64,000 nucleotides of DNA from DAIPJH01 sp036770365 (GCA_036770365.1 DAIPJH010000001.1:1-64000); one strand, 5' to 3'. Shown: positions 25,811 to 35,998, counted from the first letter of the stretch. The notes: generated by a model not told the origin, from the sequence alone. A program made the numbers and translations.

Positions 25811-27997
25811 CTAAAAGCCTTCTTCAAGCTTCGGCTCAATTTTCGCAGGCGCAGCAGGCGGTGTAGATGGTGTAGGAGCAACCATCGGAGCTGCAACAGG
25901 TGCAGGTGCAAACGGACTGGCAATGTTATTTGGCATAAAATGCCCAGCAGGAGGTACAGGCTGCGAAGGCGGCACAGAAGTTTGTTGTTGCGGTGGTATG
26001 GGCGTAGATACGTGCTGAGGATGTGGCATTGGCACTGCGGGAACAACGGGCTGCATCTTATGTTGCGGCGCAACAGGCAACGGCATCACCTGTGGTGCGG
26101 CAGCGGACGATACGGCATTTGGAGTCATGACTGCGCCCATAGTGGTGGTTGGTAACGGTGGTGCGCCAAAAGAATATGTCGCCCCTCCCGAGGCAGGTGC
26201 AGAGGGCTGTACTGCCTGCGAAGGTAATGCTTGCCCATAGGCTTGCTGTGCCATAACGGGCGGCTGTGACTGAACTGTAGCCTGATAGACAGGCTGCGCA
26301 GAAGGCATCACTTGTGGCTGCTGTAATGGGACAGGCTGTATCTGAATTGGTTGCTGAACGGGCGGCTGTGGCACTGGTTGCGCTATAGGTGGTTGTTGCA
26401 TCTGATGTTGTGGCGCAGCAGAATGCATAGGCTGCGGCGCGTAAGGATTTCCTCCAGCATGTGCAGGTTGAACATGTTGCTGCTGAATAGGCGCAGGAGC
26501 AATAGTCAAACTTTCTTCTGGAGAAGCCCCCCAATTGATCGGTTTAAATTCTTCTTGCTTAGGCTGTGCTGACACATCCATCACGGCAACAGAGCGAATA
26601 CCTAAAGGTACGGTTGTATCAATAAGACGCGGCATCACCTGATTACGCCCGCCATGCTTGGCTTCATAAAGCGATGAATCCGCACGTTTGATCAAATCAC
26701 CTGCGCTATCACCAGATAAATTAAGGGTAGAGACCCCAATCGACAGTGTTTTGCTCAACACACCCTGAGTATGAGAAATATTAAAGATATAATCTTCTAC
26801 TTTGCGACGTAAACGCTCTGCCATCCCATAAGCCGCTTGAAATTCAGATTCAGGCATCAAGACAACAAATTCTTCACCGCCAAAACGTGCAGCTAGATCA
26901 GAGCTACGTACAGAGTCAATAATAATCTGCGAAAGCTGGCGCAACACCTCATCCCCGACATCATGCCCAAAAGTATCATTCACTGATTTAAAATGATCCA
27001 TATCCATGATCATCAACGATAATGGCTTTTGATTCAGCAGCGCATGACGCACCATATTGTTCAAGTGCGTATCTAGATAATGACGGTTATATAACCCTGT
27101 CAGTTTATCGGTAATCGCCATTGAAATACTGGCTTGATAGTTCGATTTTAGGGCATCTTGATAACGTTTACGACGAATCTGCGTTTTTACACGCGCCTGC
27201 ATCTCATTGTAATCAATGGGAATAATCAAATAATCATTAATCCCAAGCTCAAGCCCCTTAAGCATCAGATGCGTATCTTCTTCGTCAACCAACATAATAA
27301 TCGGAACATGTCGTTCTGATTCAATGCTCTTGATATGAGTTGCAAGGCGTAGGCCATCTGCCTCCACTAAATGCGTATTAATCATGTATAAATCAACAGA
27401 TCGACCACCTTGTTTCAAAAGTACATCCAATTCCGCAGGACTATGCACCAATGTCACATGTTGTAATGAACTAAATCGTTCTGATATTTTTTTGCACTGC
27501 ACAACATCGTCATCAATGACCACAATATGTGATCCAGAGACATCTGCCATAAAATTGTTACCGTCTCCCGACATCACCCCCATGTCAAGACCAGTTTTAT
27601 CGCGCAGTCGCAACTCATCCATGAGAACTTTCATACGTACCAGCGAACGTACTCGTGCGAACAAAGCCGTATCATTGATAGGTTTAGTAATAAAATCATC
27701 TGCGCCTGATTCCAAGCCTTGAACACGATCTGACGGCTCACTAAGTGCTGTGACCATCACTACAGGTATGTGAGAAACGTCTTTATCTGCTTTTAAATGA
27801 CGGCATGTCTCGAATCCATCCATCCCTGGCATCATCACATCAAGCAAAATCAGATCAGGGCGAAATTGCTTAACTTTCTCAATCGCTTCCAAGCCATCCT
27901 TTGCGGTAATGACGTCATAATACTCGCCATTTAATTTGGCTTCCAGCAACTTCACATTCGCTGGAATATCATCTACCACCAAAATTAAAGCAGTCAT
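25811..27997 (-). CDS. pleD: PleD-type response regulator, REC-REC-GGDEF with long Pro/Gln tail
   Basis: Diguanylate cyclase that makes cyclic di-GMP during the swarmer-to-stalked transition. Order: receiver 1 (ILVVDD, phospho-Asp in [13 protein letters not shown]), receiver 2 (degenerate adaptor, HIVVIDDD), then a GGDEF domain with active-site GGEEF (near 26875) and an RSSD inhibitory I-site five residues before it. The first 455 residues match Caulobacter PleD (454). A further 270 residues, rich in Pro, Gln, Ala, Met and Val, are unlike any PleD I know and end in the acidic [10 protein letters not shown]. The ATG overlaps the divK stop (ATGA), the conserved divK-pleD operon. The tail is a single open frame and could mediate polar localisation; this is inference. 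Confidence 0.93.
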   Translation of the reverse strand: MTALILVVDDIPANVKLLEAKLNGEYYDVITAKDGLEAIEKVKQFRPDLILLDVMMPGMDGFETCRHLKADKDVSHIPVVMVTALSEPSDRVQGLESGADDFITKPINDTALFARVRSLVRMKVLMDELRLRDKTGLDMGVMSGDGNNFMADVSGSHIVVIDDDVVQCKKISERFSSLQHVTLVHSPAELDVLLKQGGRSVDLYMINTHLVEADGLRLATHIKSIESERHVPIIMLVDEEDTHLMLKGLELGINDYLIIPIDYNEMQARVKTQIRRKRYQDALKSNYQASISMAITDKLTGLYNRHYLDTHLNNMVRHALLNQKPLSLMIMDMDHFKSVNDTFGHDVGDEVLRQLSQIIIDSVRSSDLAARFGGEEFVVLMPESEFQAAYGMAERLRRKVEDYIFNISHTQGVLSKTLSIGVSTLNLSGDSAGDLIKRADSSLYEAKHGGRNQVMPRLIDTTVPLGIRSVAVMDVSAQPKQEEFKPINWGASPEESLTIAPAPIQQQHVQPAHAGGNPYAPQPMHSAAPQHQMQQPPIAQPVPQPPVQQPIQIQPVPLQQPQVMPSAQPVYQATVQSQPPVMAQQAYGQALPSQAVQPSAPASGGATYSFGAPPLPTTTMGAVMTPNAVSSAAAPQVMPLPVAPQHKMQPVVPAVPMPHPQHVSTPIPPQQQTSVPPSQPVPPAGHFMPNNIASPFAPAPVAAPMVAPTPSTPPAAPAKIEPKLEEGF

Positions 27998-28395
27998 GCA
28001 CTCAACCCCACGCCAACAGGCGACTCATTCAGGAATTTGCGAACAGAAATCAAAAACTCACCAATAGAAATTGGTTTAGAAATATAGGCCTGACAGCCCG
28101 CACGTAAAATCTTTTCTTCATCATCCTTCATCGCAAACGCTGTCACCGCGATGATCGGAATATGTGCAATGGTCTCATCTGCTTTGATACGCTTTGTTAC
28201 CTCCAACCCAGAAATCTCAGGAAGCTGAATATCCATCAAAATTAGATCTGGCGTAAGCGTACGGGTAAGATGAATTGCCTCCAACCCTTCTTTCGTTTCG
28301 ACCGTCTCATAGCCATTGGCATTGAGCAGATCTCGAAAGAGCTTCAAATTAAGGTCGTTATCTTCGACAATGAGTATACGTTTTTTCTCGCTCAA
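27994..28395 (-). CDS. divK: Single-domain response regulator DivK
   Basis: Cell-cycle regulator that, when phosphorylated by DivJ/PleC-type kinases, binds DivL and so reduces CckA activity and CtrA phosphorylation. A 133-residue receiver without output domain: acidic pocket in VEDND, phospho-Asp in [13 protein letters not shown], Thr/Ala switch IIAVTAFAM and Lys in ISKPIS. Start codon appears to be TTG at 28395, since no in-frame ATG or GTG lies before the conserved [13 protein letters not shown]-terminal tail of about 10 residues follows the receiver. Directly upstream of and overlapping pleD. DivL, its partner, lies at 38845. Confidence 0.93.
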   Translation of the reverse strand: MSEKKRILIVEDNDLNLKLFRDLLNANGYETVETKEGLEAIHLTRTLTPDLILMDIQLPEISGLEVTKRIKADETIAHIPIIAVTAFAMKDDEEKILRAGCQAYISKPISIGEFLISVRKFLNESPVGVGLSA

Positions 28396-28554
28396 GACAA
28401 TCCATCCCTATGACTGGTCATATTATGGTATATTTAACATCTAGCACTACTTTCCTTTAGCCCCCCAATAGGGACACATAAAGTCAACGTACTATCACCC
28501 TACCATTAGTAGCATAGCAGATGTTAAAAATGTCTTACTAACTTTAGGAAAAAA

Positions 28555-28857
28555 CTACTCATCTTCGCCAAAACGATTTTCAACCAAAGACGTCAAAGCA
28601 TCAAGTGCTTCTTTTGCCTGATCACCAGAGGTAACAATATGAAGTTTACTGCCTTTATCGGCAGCGAGCATCATCAAACCCAAGATCGAAGAACCACTGA
28701 CGGGTTCATCACTGTTTTCGTCATCATCTCCGCGAGTAACGTGAATGTTGGCTTTAAAGCTAGCTGCAGTTTTTACAAATTTTGCGGCAGCACGCGCATG
28801 AAGCCCCCTGAGATTACAAACAGTCACGGTAGATTTCAACGCGTTCGCAGTGGACAT
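28555..28857 (-). CDS. ptsH: Phosphocarrier protein HPr (nitrogen-PTS type)
   Basis: A 100-residue HPr with the phosphoacceptor His20 in GLHARAAAKF and the regulatory Ser in SGSSILGLMML, the target of the HPr kinase encoded two genes upstream. A short acidic insertion (GDDDENSDEPV) lies just before that serine, longer than in E. coli HPr or NPr. It receives phosphate from an EI enzyme not in this window. It is the last gene of hpf-hprK-EIIA-ptsH. In alphaproteobacteria this incomplete PTS is regulatory (carbon, nitrogen and potassium balance) rather than a sugar transporter. Confidence 0.95.
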   Translation of the reverse strand: MSTANALKSTVTVCNLRGLHARAAAKFVKTAASFKANIHVTRGDDDENSDEPVSGSSILGLMMLAADKGSKLHIVTSGDQAKEALDALTSLVENRFGEDE

Positions 28858-28866
28858 CGGTAATCC

Positions 28867-29268
28867 TTATGACGCTTTGAGGAGATTTCGCGCAACGTTG
28901 ATATATTTACGGCCTGCTTCCTGCGCCTGTACCACAGCAGCAGAAAGCGGCAGCGCATTACGCACACTCATCAACTTGATCAGCATCGGCAAATTCATTC
29001 CCGCCAACACTTCCAGCTTATCGCTTTTCATGACAGAAATCGCAAGATTCGACGGTGTGCCACCGAACATGTCTGTCAACACGACAACACCACTACCTGC
29101 GCTAACGCGCTCCGCCGCCATCATAATATCTTTACGACGCTGCTCCATATCATCCCCCGGAGCAATACACACTGTTTCCAAGCGTTCTTGCGTACCCATG
29201 ATATGCTCTACAATACTGACAAACTCATCCGCCAAACGACCATGAGTAACTAATACGACTCCAAGCAT
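28867..29268 (-). CDS. PTS mannose-type EIIA component
   Basis: A 133-residue EIIA of the mannose/fructose superfamily. Phosphorylation is expected on His9 in LVTHGRLADE; the LTDMFGGTPSNLA loop is family-diagnostic. No EIIB or EIIC genes follow, so it is regulatory, as usual in alphaproteobacteria, where EIIA-Man sits with hprK and ptsH. It lies 9 bases upstream of ptsH and is surely cotranscribed with it. A truncated HPr kinase gene lies about 70 bases upstream. Output partner unknown here; in relatives it is proposed to sense PEP or phosphate status. Confidence 0.93.
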   Translation of the reverse strand: MLGVVLVTHGRLADEFVSIVEHIMGTQERLETVCIAPGDDMEQRRKDIMMAAERVSAGSGVVVLTDMFGGTPSNLAISVMKSDKLEVLAGMNLPMLIKLMSVRNALPLSAAVVQAQEAGRKYINVARNLLKAS

Positions 29269-29340
29269 CTACATGCTTCCCCTTAACCAGCTTAAGTTTT
29301 AGACATATAGCAGCGTTTTTTAGAAAACACAGCAATTTTC

Positions 29341-29793
29341 TCATGTGACCAACTGAACACCACTCTCACCATCCAAAGAACGTGCAATCAGACGCAGTTT
29401 TGACACAGTAGACACTTCAAAAGCCTGCATATAATAAAGCGGCACATCTACTCCACACCATGTCATGACCATACTCTCTGGCATCCGCTCTGGCGTTTTA
29501 CCCAGCATGATAGCCATAGACACGGGCATATGTGTACAACATTGCTCCCGAGGCAAGCGCATTACGCCAACTCCTCGCACTTCTAACAAGCCTGCCCCAC
29601 CCTCTGGCGTATCAGCATATAATATGCCGTTTTCCGCCATTAACGAAACCCTGTCATCTGCAATGAGTTTTGCACCACCCTCTATCAATCGCAATGCCAG
29701 ATCAGATTTACCGCAACCAGAAACGCCCAGCAAAAGCACACAAGTACTCTCACTGAGCGTAACGGCTGTGGCGTAAATTTCTTTGGTTGTCAC
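29341..29793 (-). CDS. hprK: HPr kinase/phosphorylase, short alphaproteobacterial form
   Basis: A 150-residue protein that equals only the C-terminal catalytic domain of the classical 310-residue HprK; this short form is normal in alphaproteobacteria. The Walker A loop GVSGCGKSD, the Asp pair in KLIADDRV, and GLLEVRGVGVMRLP (HprK signature) are all present. It phosphorylates the regulatory Ser of HPr and removes the phosphate. Start codon is GTG at 29793, 13 bases after the hpf stop, indicating tight coupling. In many relatives a two-component chvI/chvG pair precedes hprK; here hpf does. Confidence 0.93.
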   Translation of the reverse strand: MTTKEIYATAVTLSESTCVLLLGVSGCGKSDLALRLIEGGAKLIADDRVSLMAENGILYADTPEGGAGLLEVRGVGVMRLPREQCCTHMPVSMAIMLGKTPERMPESMVMTWCGVDVPLYYMQAFEVSTVSKLRLIARSLDGESGVQLVT

Positions 29794-29806
29794 AAGACTG
29801 CCACAA

Positions 29807-30400
29807 TCACGCAGCTTTCATTTGCGGATCAACCCATGAGATATTCCCGTCACGACGACGATAAACCACATTGAGGCGTCCATTGATCTCATTAATAAAC
29901 ATAAGAGCTGGCAAATCCGCCAAATCCATTTTCATGACCGCAGCACTCACGCTAAGTTTTTCCATATCGGTTGCCTTTTCGGCAATTACGACAGGAGCAT
30001 CATCGTTTGCAGAATATTTCTCTTCATCGTGATCCGTTAAAACATATTTAGTCGCACGATACAGGTTTTCCTCTGCTTCTGGCGACAGACCTTCTGATTT
30101 ATGATGGCTGGTCAAGCGACGTTTATAACGGCGCAACTGTTTTTCAATTTTATCCGTTGCACCATCAAACGCTGCATATACATCATCATTTTCCGCATGA
30201 CTTTTGATCATGATGTTGGAATGCGTCCCCGTATTGCCATTGATGTCTGCACGGAACAAATGTGATTCCCGCGATATAATGACATTTACGCTCGGTACAC
30301 GATCAAGATATTTATTCACGCGCTCTTCCAAACGAGCCTCAATATGCGTACGCAGTGCTTCGCCCACGTCTACACCTTTACCAGAAACAGTTACCTGCAT
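29807..30400 (-). CDS. hpf: Ribosome hibernation promoting factor, long form
   Basis: Binds the small subunit and pairs 70S ribosomes into inactive 100S dimers in stationary phase. The N-terminal HPF/YfiA domain (residues 1-100, MQVTVSGKGVDVGEALR) is followed by a linker and the C-terminal dimerisation domain (about 140-197, KMDLADLPALMFINEINGR). Presence of both defines the long form, at 197 residues. GAGAGG precedes the ATG by 5 bases. It is first in an operon with hprK, EIIA and ptsH. In many proteobacteria ptsN lies next to hpf, but it is absent here. Confidence 0.96.
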   Translation of the reverse strand: MQVTVSGKGVDVGEALRTHIEARLEERVNKYLDRVPSVNVIISRESHLFRADINGNTGTHSNIMIKSHAENDDVYAAFDGATDKIEKQLRRYKRRLTSHHKSEGLSPEAEENLYRATKYVLTDHDEEKYSANDDAPVVIAEKATDMEKLSVSAAVMKMDLADLPALMFINEINGRLNVVYRRRDGNISWVDPQMKAA

Positions 30401-30670
30401 GAGAACCTCTCATCTATTTTAATTAAACATAAGTGATTGAATATGATGTTGCTATAAAAAACCGAGCATGAAATTTTGAAGACACGCATCCTGAAATGGA
30501 AGTTATTTGCTATATTTTGCACTAAAAAGAACACATGACGATACTCCACAACCACCGAAACGAACATTATTCGGCTCATCTCACAATAGATTTAGTATAC
30601 CCTAAAATAACGCGCAGTAAAAGCCAAACTCTCACTTTTCTTCACTTCTTATGATCCTCAGACATTAACT
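30401..30670. other. Intergenic region upstream of hpf
   Basis: The longest gene-free stretch (270 bases), A+T rich, between the start of hpf and the 3' end of the adenine methylase gene. It must hold the promoter of the hpf operon. I see no convincing hairpin, tRNA or small gene; TTAATTAA at 30419-30426 is the only notable palindrome. Confidence 0.5.
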
Positions 30671-31777
30671 TCATGCTTTGTCATCGTTTTTCTCTAAAAG
30701 ATATAAAAACTCTGTGACATGTTTCGCGCGCCCTGAGAGATTACGGCTACCGCGGAAAGTATTGTATGGCACTTCAACTACACTATACGTTCCATGATCT
30801 TTGAGGCGCGTCAAGAAACGCTCATGCGAAATAAACCCTTCGCTATTATAAGAAATTAGAATATGGGATGTGGGCAACGCGGCGACCACGTCAAACAACG
30901 CATCTTCCGCCGCCGCCTTCTCATTGTAGCGCGAACGATTCCAGTCTTTAGGAATCCCCGAAACCCGACTCACATCATTCGGCGGCTGATACACAGCCAG
31001 CATGTTCAGCATAAAATAATTCGAACCATAAGGATGTTGGTTATAAGGCGGGTCAAGATAGACAAGGTCACACGGCCTCAGTGTCTTTGCCACCACGTTA
31101 GCATCACCACGCAGCACCTTCACTTCACAGTCAAATTGTGAGAAAATCGGCATTGGCAATGTAATATCCGCCTCGATCCGCGAAAGTGCATTGCGCCCCT
31201 GACCGCCGTACTGCCCAATCCCGTCTTTGGATTTATAAAACCCCTTAAATACCCCCGATGTATTAGCATGCACAGATGCCTGTGCGATCAAAGGCGCAAG
31301 CAAATAAGGCTTTATCTCAGCCGTATATTCCTCGATGATTTGTCGTGCCGTATCCAAATACATCGCATTACGACGTGTATAAAACACGCGTTCACCTTGT
31401 TGAATATGCGCCTCATCCTTTGGTGCATAATGCTGCGTGATGAATCCTGCTGTGAGATGCCCTAGCGTGCGCGTATGCACCTCATGCACGATATCCTCCA
31501 GCCCAACAAGCCGTGCAGCACTATGATTGGTCAAATAACATTTATTGGTGACTTCACTATAGAGTTCAAGGTCATTAACGGTAATCACACTTGCAAATTG
31601 TTTGAGATAGCGCGCTACCACGCCTGTCCCCGAAAACAAATCTACCAGCTCCAACTTTGGTTTCCTTAGCCGCGCCTGCACCTGCGCCACACCCTGCCCA
31701 ATATAGGGCAGTAGTTTACGCTTATTACCAATATAGGTAATCAATTGCTCAGTGAGGTAAGAGGGGTTTTCGGTCAT
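30671..31777 (-). CDS. D12-class adenine-specific DNA methyltransferase
   Basis: SAM-dependent N6-adenine methylase of the alpha (D12) class. Motif I is DLFSGTGVVARYLK and motif IV the catalytic DPPY in LVYLDPPYNQHPYGSNY, in that order, which separates it from CcrM (beta class). YIGNKRKLL near the N-terminus is the family X-motif. About 368 residues, full length. The frame starts at TTG 31795; ATG 31777 is preferred because it gives the conserved YLTEQLITYIGNK start. No restriction endonuclease is adjacent, so it is an orphan methylase or its partner lies elsewhere. Recognition site unknown. Confidence 0.9.
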   Translation of the reverse strand: MTENPSYLTEQLITYIGNKRKLLPYIGQGVAQVQARLRKPKLELVDLFSGTGVVARYLKQFASVITVNDLELYSEVTNKCYLTNHSAARLVGLEDIVHEVHTRTLGHLTAGFITQHYAPKDEAHIQQGERVFYTRRNAMYLDTARQIIEEYTAEIKPYLLAPLIAQASVHANTSGVFKGFYKSKDGIGQYGGQGRNALSRIEADITLPMPIFSQFDCEVKVLRGDANVVAKTLRPCDLVYLDPPYNQHPYGSNYFMLNMLAVYQPPNDVSRVSGIPKDWNRSRYNEKAAAEDALFDVVAALPTSHILISYNSEGFISHERFLTRLKDHGTYSVVEVPYNTFRGSRNLSGRAKHVTEFLYLLEKNDDKA

Positions 31778-31796
31778 ACACACCACAGTATTCAAT

Positions 31797-31831
31797 GAAA
31801 AAGGCTTGGAATCAACATATATTCCAAGCCT
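31797..31831 (-). terminator. Rho-independent terminator after lpd
   Basis: AGGCTTGGAAT (31802-31812) and ATTCCAAGCCT (31821-31831) form a perfect 11-pair stem. On the minus strand it is followed by a T run, and it lies about 30 bases after the lpd stop. Confidence 0.9.
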
Positions 31832-31860
31832 CTAAATCTCTCATTTTCTAAGTCTCTCGC

Positions 31861-33258
31861 TTACATATGAATCACTTTACCATACGCATCAAGTACCGAT
31901 TCATGCATCATTTCTGATAAGGTTGGATGCGGGAAGATAGTGTGCATAAACTCTGCTTCGGTCGCTTCAAGCGTTTTGCCAAGCACATACCCTTGAATCA
32001 TCTCAGTTACTTCTGCACCAACCATGTGTGCGCCAAGCAACTCGCCAGTTTTTTCATCAAAAATGGTTTTAACCAAACCTTCAGGCTCACCAAGTGCGAT
32101 CGCTTTACCATTACCCATGAATGGGAAGCGACCCACTTTAATTTTCAGGCCTTTTTCTTTGGCTGCTTTTTCAGTCAAGCCCACGCTCGCTACTTGCGGC
32201 AAACAATAGGTACATCCCGGAATATTCTCTTTTTTCATTGGATGAACATGCGGCCGACCTGCAATTTTCTCGATGCAGATGATCCCTTCATGTGACGCTT
32301 TGTGTGCAAGCCAAGGCGCACCCGCCACATCACCAATCGCATAGACCCCGGCTTCCCCCGTCGCACCATATTCATCGGTAACAATATGGGTTTTCTCGAC
32401 CTTGACCTTTGTAGCTTCCAGCCCAAGATTTTCAACATTGCCAACAATTCCAACTGCGACAATCACTTTTTCAACGGTGATTTCTTCGGTTTTTCCGTCT
32501 TTTTCCAACACAACCGTCACGCTGTCTTTGCCTTTTTTCAGCTCCTTAACATTTGTGCCAACACGGATTCTCATCCCTTGTTTTTCAAAGGATTTATGGA
32601 CAAATTTGGAGATTTCTTCATCTTCCACAGGAAGGATTTTATCCATCACTTCTACAAGCGTCACGTCTGCCCCCATATTCAGATAGAAACTTGCGAACTC
32701 TGAACCAATCGCGCCTGAGCCAATCACAAGGAGTGATTTTGGCAAAGATTCAGGCACTAACGCCTCACGATACGACCAAACCAATTTACCGTCCGCTTCC
32801 ATGTTTGGTAACGAGCGCGCACGCGCACCCGTTGCTAGAATGATGTTTTTTGCTTCTAAATCTGCTATTTTTTTGCCGTCCTTTTCAACAAGCAACTTAC
32901 CCTTGCCAGCGAGCTTTGCATGACCATCAAATACTTGAATTTTGTTCTTTTTCATCAAGTGACCAATACCGCCTGAGAGCTGCTTTGCTACACCACGTGA
33001 GCGTTCAACGACCTTTTTGAAATCAATCGCATAATCTTTAATGGTGAAGCCATATTCAGACGCATGTTTAATAAGATGATGAATCTCTGAACTGCGCAGC
33101 AATGCTTTGGTTGGAATACAACCCCAGTTCAAACAAATCCCACCAAGATTCTCGCGCTCAACCAGCGCAACTTTCATCCCAAGCTGTGATGCACGAATCG
33201 CCGTCACATACCCACCAGGCCCACCACCAATCACTACAACATCAAATGCATTCGACAT
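31861..33258 (-). CDS. lpd: Dihydrolipoyl dehydrogenase (E3)
   Basis: FAD flavoprotein that reoxidises dihydrolipoamide in 2-oxoacid dehydrogenase complexes. The Rossmann motif GGGPGGYVTAIRA opens the protein; the redox disulfide is CLNWGC in GGICLNWGCIPTK; a second nucleotide motif GSGAIGSEFA binds NAD; the C-terminal HPTLSE holds the catalytic His-Glu pair. Full length at 465 residues. It lies downstream of sdhB, separated by a 107-base spacer that holds an imperfect palindrome, so it may be partly uncoupled from the sdh operon. Which complex it serves (2-oxoglutarate or pyruvate dehydrogenase) cannot be told here. Confidence 0.97.
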   Translation of the reverse strand: MSNAFDVVVIGGGPGGYVTAIRASQLGMKVALVERENLGGICLNWGCIPTKALLRSSEIHHLIKHASEYGFTIKDYAIDFKKVVERSRGVAKQLSGGIGHLMKKNKIQVFDGHAKLAGKGKLLVEKDGKKIADLEAKNIILATGARARSLPNMEADGKLVWSYREALVPESLPKSLLVIGSGAIGSEFASFYLNMGADVTLVEVMDKILPVEDEEISKFVHKSFEKQGMRIRVGTNVKELKKGKDSVTVVLEKDGKTEEITVEKVIVAVGIVGNVENLGLEATKVKVEKTHIVTDEYGATGEAGVYAIGDVAGAPWLAHKASHEGIICIEKIAGRPHVHPMKKENIPGCTYCLPQVASVGLTEKAAKEKGLKIKVGRFPFMGNGKAIALGEPEGLVKTIFDEKTGELLGAHMVGAEVTEMIQGYVLGKTLEATEAEFMHTIFPHPTLSEMMHESVLDAYGKVIHM

Positions 33259-33274
33259 ATTTAACTCCTAATTT

Positions 33275-33351
33275 TCTCTTGTCATTCCACCGAAAGCTGG
33301 AATCTCCCTTACTTTACCTCTAGATTCCAGCTTGCGCTAGAATGGCGAGAA
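33275..33351. repeat. Imperfect palindromic repeat element (REP-like)
   Basis: A 77-base inverted structure between sdhB and lpd. The outer arms TTCTC and GAGAA, then GTCATTCCA/AGAATGGC and GCTGGAATCT/AGATTCCAGC, pair with small bulges around TTACTTTACC. The form GTCATTCC...GGAATC...GATTCC...GAATGG matches the dispersed intergenic palindromes found in many proteobacteria. It may attenuate or terminate the sdhCDAB transcript. Only one copy was seen in this window. Confidence 0.7.
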
Positions 33352-33365
33352 CTTGGGGAAAACAA

Positions 33366-34169
33366 TTACAAATACTTACGCTCAACCATCAATTTCTTGA
33401 TTTCAGCGATTGCTTTTGCTGGATTCAAGCCTTTCGGACAGGTTTTTGCGCAGTTCATGATGGTATGGCAACGATATAAACGGAATGGATCTTCAAGGGC
33501 GTCCAAACGCTCACCCGCGAACTCATCACGGCTGTCCACAATCCAACGGTACGCCTGCAACAAGATCGCAGGACCAAGATAACGGTCTTGATTCCACCAA
33601 TAGCTTGGGCATGAAGTTGAACAACATGCGCAAAGAATACATTCATACAAACCATCAATCTTTTCGCGATCTTCAGGTGATTGCAAACGCTCACGCGAAG
33701 GCGCGGGTGACTGTGTTTGCATCCAAGGCTGGATTGACGCATATTGTGCATAAAAATGCGTTAAATCAGGCACTAAATCCTTGATAACTTTCATGTGCGG
33801 TAAAGGATAGATGTTAATATCACCCGCGACATCATCAATTGGCTTGGTACATGCGAGTGTGTTTGTACCATCAATGTTCATCGCGCACGAACCGCAAATC
33901 CCTTCACGGCACGAACGACGAAAGGTGAGCGTAGAGTCCACTTCATCTTTGATTTTAATGAGTGCGTCCAATACCATTGGTCCAGTAGCATCCAAATCAA
34001 TCTCAAAGCGATCCACACGCGGGTTTTTTGGCACACCCGTCTCATCCATATCCGCCGGATCCCAACGATAGACATTGAAAGTCTTCACACGTGAAGCACT
34101 CTCACTCGCGGTATAATTATTACCGTTTTTATTGATTTTAGAGTTTGATGGAAGTGTAAACTCAGCCAT
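33366..34169 (-). CDS. sdhB: Succinate dehydrogenase iron-sulfur subunit
   Basis: Carries electrons from FAD in SdhA to ubiquinone in complex II. Three clusters are visible: 2Fe-2S in [11 protein letters not shown], 4Fe-4S in [16 protein letters not shown], and 3Fe-4S with the remaining cysteines in [17 protein letters not shown]. At 267 residues it is full length, including the alphaproteobacterial and mitochondrial type N-terminal extension. It follows sdhA by 29 bases. It is the last subunit of sdhCDAB. Confidence 0.98.
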   Translation of the reverse strand: MAEFTLPSNSKINKNGNNYTASESASRVKTFNVYRWDPADMDETGVPKNPRVDRFEIDLDATGPMVLDALIKIKDEVDSTLTFRRSCREGICGSCAMNIDGTNTLACTKPIDDVAGDINIYPLPHMKVIKDLVPDLTHFYAQYASIQPWMQTQSPAPSRERLQSPEDREKIDGLYECILCACCSTSCPSYWWNQDRYLGPAILLQAYRWIVDSRDEFAGERLDALEDPFRLYRCHTIMNCAKTCPKGLNPAKAIAEIKKLMVERKYL

Positions 34170-34198
34170 GATTGCTTCCTTATGTCTTTATCAAAATA

Positions 34199-35998
34199 CT
34201 AGTAAACGCGTGCTTTAGGCGGCACAACCTGCACATCATCACTGAGCGTATACATATGCACGGGGCGATAATCAAGAGTCACGCGACCATCGCCATCAAT
34301 CCACGATACGGTATGCTTCATCCAATTTTTGTCATCACGATTTGGATAATCCTCATGTGCATGCGCCCCACGACTTTCCTTACGATTACTTGCGCCGTAC
34401 ATCGTCACCACTGCCTGACCAAGCAAGTTTTCAAGTTCCAATGCTTCAACCAGATCACTGTTCCAAATTAATCCGCGATCTTTAATACCCAACTCTTTGT
34501 ATGATTCCCATACTTCAGAAATCTGCGCACATCCCTCACGAAGAACTTCCTCGGTACGGAATACCGCGGCATGATTTTGCATCACGCGCTGCATATTTTT
34601 ACGAATTACTGATGTTGGCATTGGTCCATCCGCATGACGAATCGCATCAAAACGTGCGAGTACACGCTCTGTCGCATGTTCTGGTAGAGGTTTATGCACA
34701 GCCCCCGGCGTAATAATTTCTTTGGCACGAATCGCCGCTGCACGTCCGAACACCACCAAATCAAGCAGTGAATTCGATCCCAAACGGTTTGCGCCATGCA
34801 CTGATACGCACGCTGCCTCCCCAATCGCCATTAATCCCGGCACTACCGTATCAGGATTACCATTATACAGCGTGACCACTTCGCCATGATAATTAGTAGG
34901 AATCCCACCCATGTTATAATGCACGGTTGGCAACACGGGAATCGGCTCTTTTGTTACATCCACACCAGCGAAAATCTTAGCACTCTCAGCAATTCCTGGT
35001 AATTTATGCTCAATATCGGCAGGATCAAGGTGATCCAAATGCAGATAAATATGATCTTTATTTGGACCGACACCACGCCCTTCACGGATTTCAATCGTCA
35101 TTGAACGCGAGACGACATCACGTGAAGCAAGGTCTTTTGCTTGTGGCGCGTAACGTTCCATAAAACGTTCACCTTCCGAATTCACAAGATAACCACCTTC
35201 ACCACGCACACCCTCCGTGATCAAACAACCTGCACCGTAAATCCCTGTTGGGTGGAACTGGACAAACTCCATATCCTGAAGCGGTAGGCTTGCGCGAAGC
35301 ACCATCCCGCCGCCATCACCCGTACAGGTATGCGCCGAAGTGCAAGAAAAATATGCACGACCATATCCACCCGTAGCAAGCACGACCATATGTGCATGAA
35401 AGCGATGAAGCGTACCATCATCAAGATTCCACGCCACCACACCACAGCATTGCCCCTCATCATCGACCAATAAATCAATCGCAAAATACTCAATAAAGAA
35501 CTCTGCCTGATGGCGCAACGCCTGCGTATAAAGCGTATGCAAAATAGCATGCCCAGTACGATCTGCTGCCGCACAGGTACGCTGCGCCGCAGGGCCTTCA
35601 CCGTAACGAGTGGTCATCCCACCAAAGGGACGCTGATAGATCTTACCCTCTTTCGTGCGCGAAAACGGTACGCCGTAATGTTCTAATTCAATCACCGCAT
35701 CTGCCGCGTTGCGACACATATACTCGATTGCATCTTGATCACCGAGCCAATCTGACCCCTTGACCGTATCATACATATGCCAACGCCAGTCATCTTCGCC
35801 CATATTACCCATTGCAGCAGAAATGCCACCCTGTGCCGCCACTGTATGACTACGTGTCGGAAATACTTTGGTCACACAAGCCGTTTTAAGACCCGCTTCC
35901 GCCATCCCAAAGGTAGCACGCAAACCAGCACCGCCAGCACCCACCACAACCACATCATAATAATGATCAACCAGCGTATAAGACTGCGACATATTCAT
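34199..35998 (-). CDS. sdhA: Succinate dehydrogenase flavoprotein subunit
   Basis: Oxidises succinate to fumarate. The FAD-binding [12 protein letters not shown] and the covalently flavinylated His in [14 protein letters not shown] mark the flavoprotein. The catalytic region has [15 protein letters not shown] and the active-site Arg in [13 protein letters not shown]; the C-terminus has [16 protein letters not shown]. About 600 residues. A GTG at 36010 opens the frame, but ATG 35998 follows GAAGAG and is preferred. It is third in sdhCDAB. The TCA-cycle partner acnA is 16 kb away. Confidence 0.98.
   Translation of the reverse strand: MNMSQSYTLVDHYYDVVVVGAGGAGLRATFGMAEAGLKTACVTKVFPTRSHTVAAQGGISAAMGNMGEDDWRWHMYDTVKGSDWLGDQDAIEYMCRNAADAVIELEHYGVPFSRTKEGKIYQRPFGGMTTRYGEGPAAQRTCAAADRTGHAILHTLYTQALRHQAEFFIEYFAIDLLVDDEGQCCGVVAWNLDDGTLHRFHAHMVVLATGGYGRAYFSCTSAHTCTGDGGGMVLRASLPLQDMEFVQFHPTGIYGAGCLITEGVRGEGGYLVNSEGERFMERYAPQAKDLASRDVVSRSMTIEIREGRGVGPNKDHIYLHLDHLDPADIEHKLPGIAESAKIFAGVDVTKEPIPVLPTVHYNMGGIPTNYHGEVVTLYNGNPDTVVPGLMAIGEAACVSVHGANRLGSNSLLDLVVFGRAAAIRAKEIITPGAVHKPLPEHATERVLARFDAIRHADGPMPTSVIRKNMQRVMQNHAAVFRTEEVLREGCAQISEVWESYKELGIKDRGLIWNSDLVEALELENLLGQAVVTMYGASNRKESRGAHAHEDYPNRDDKNWMKHTVSWIDGDGRVTLDYRPVHMYTLSDDVQVVPPKARVY

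Noticed and set aside
26058..26534. Ser/Thr/Ala/Cys-rich minus-strand frame within the pleD tail region
   Set aside because: Out-of-frame reading of the repetitive Pro/Gln codons; no start signal.
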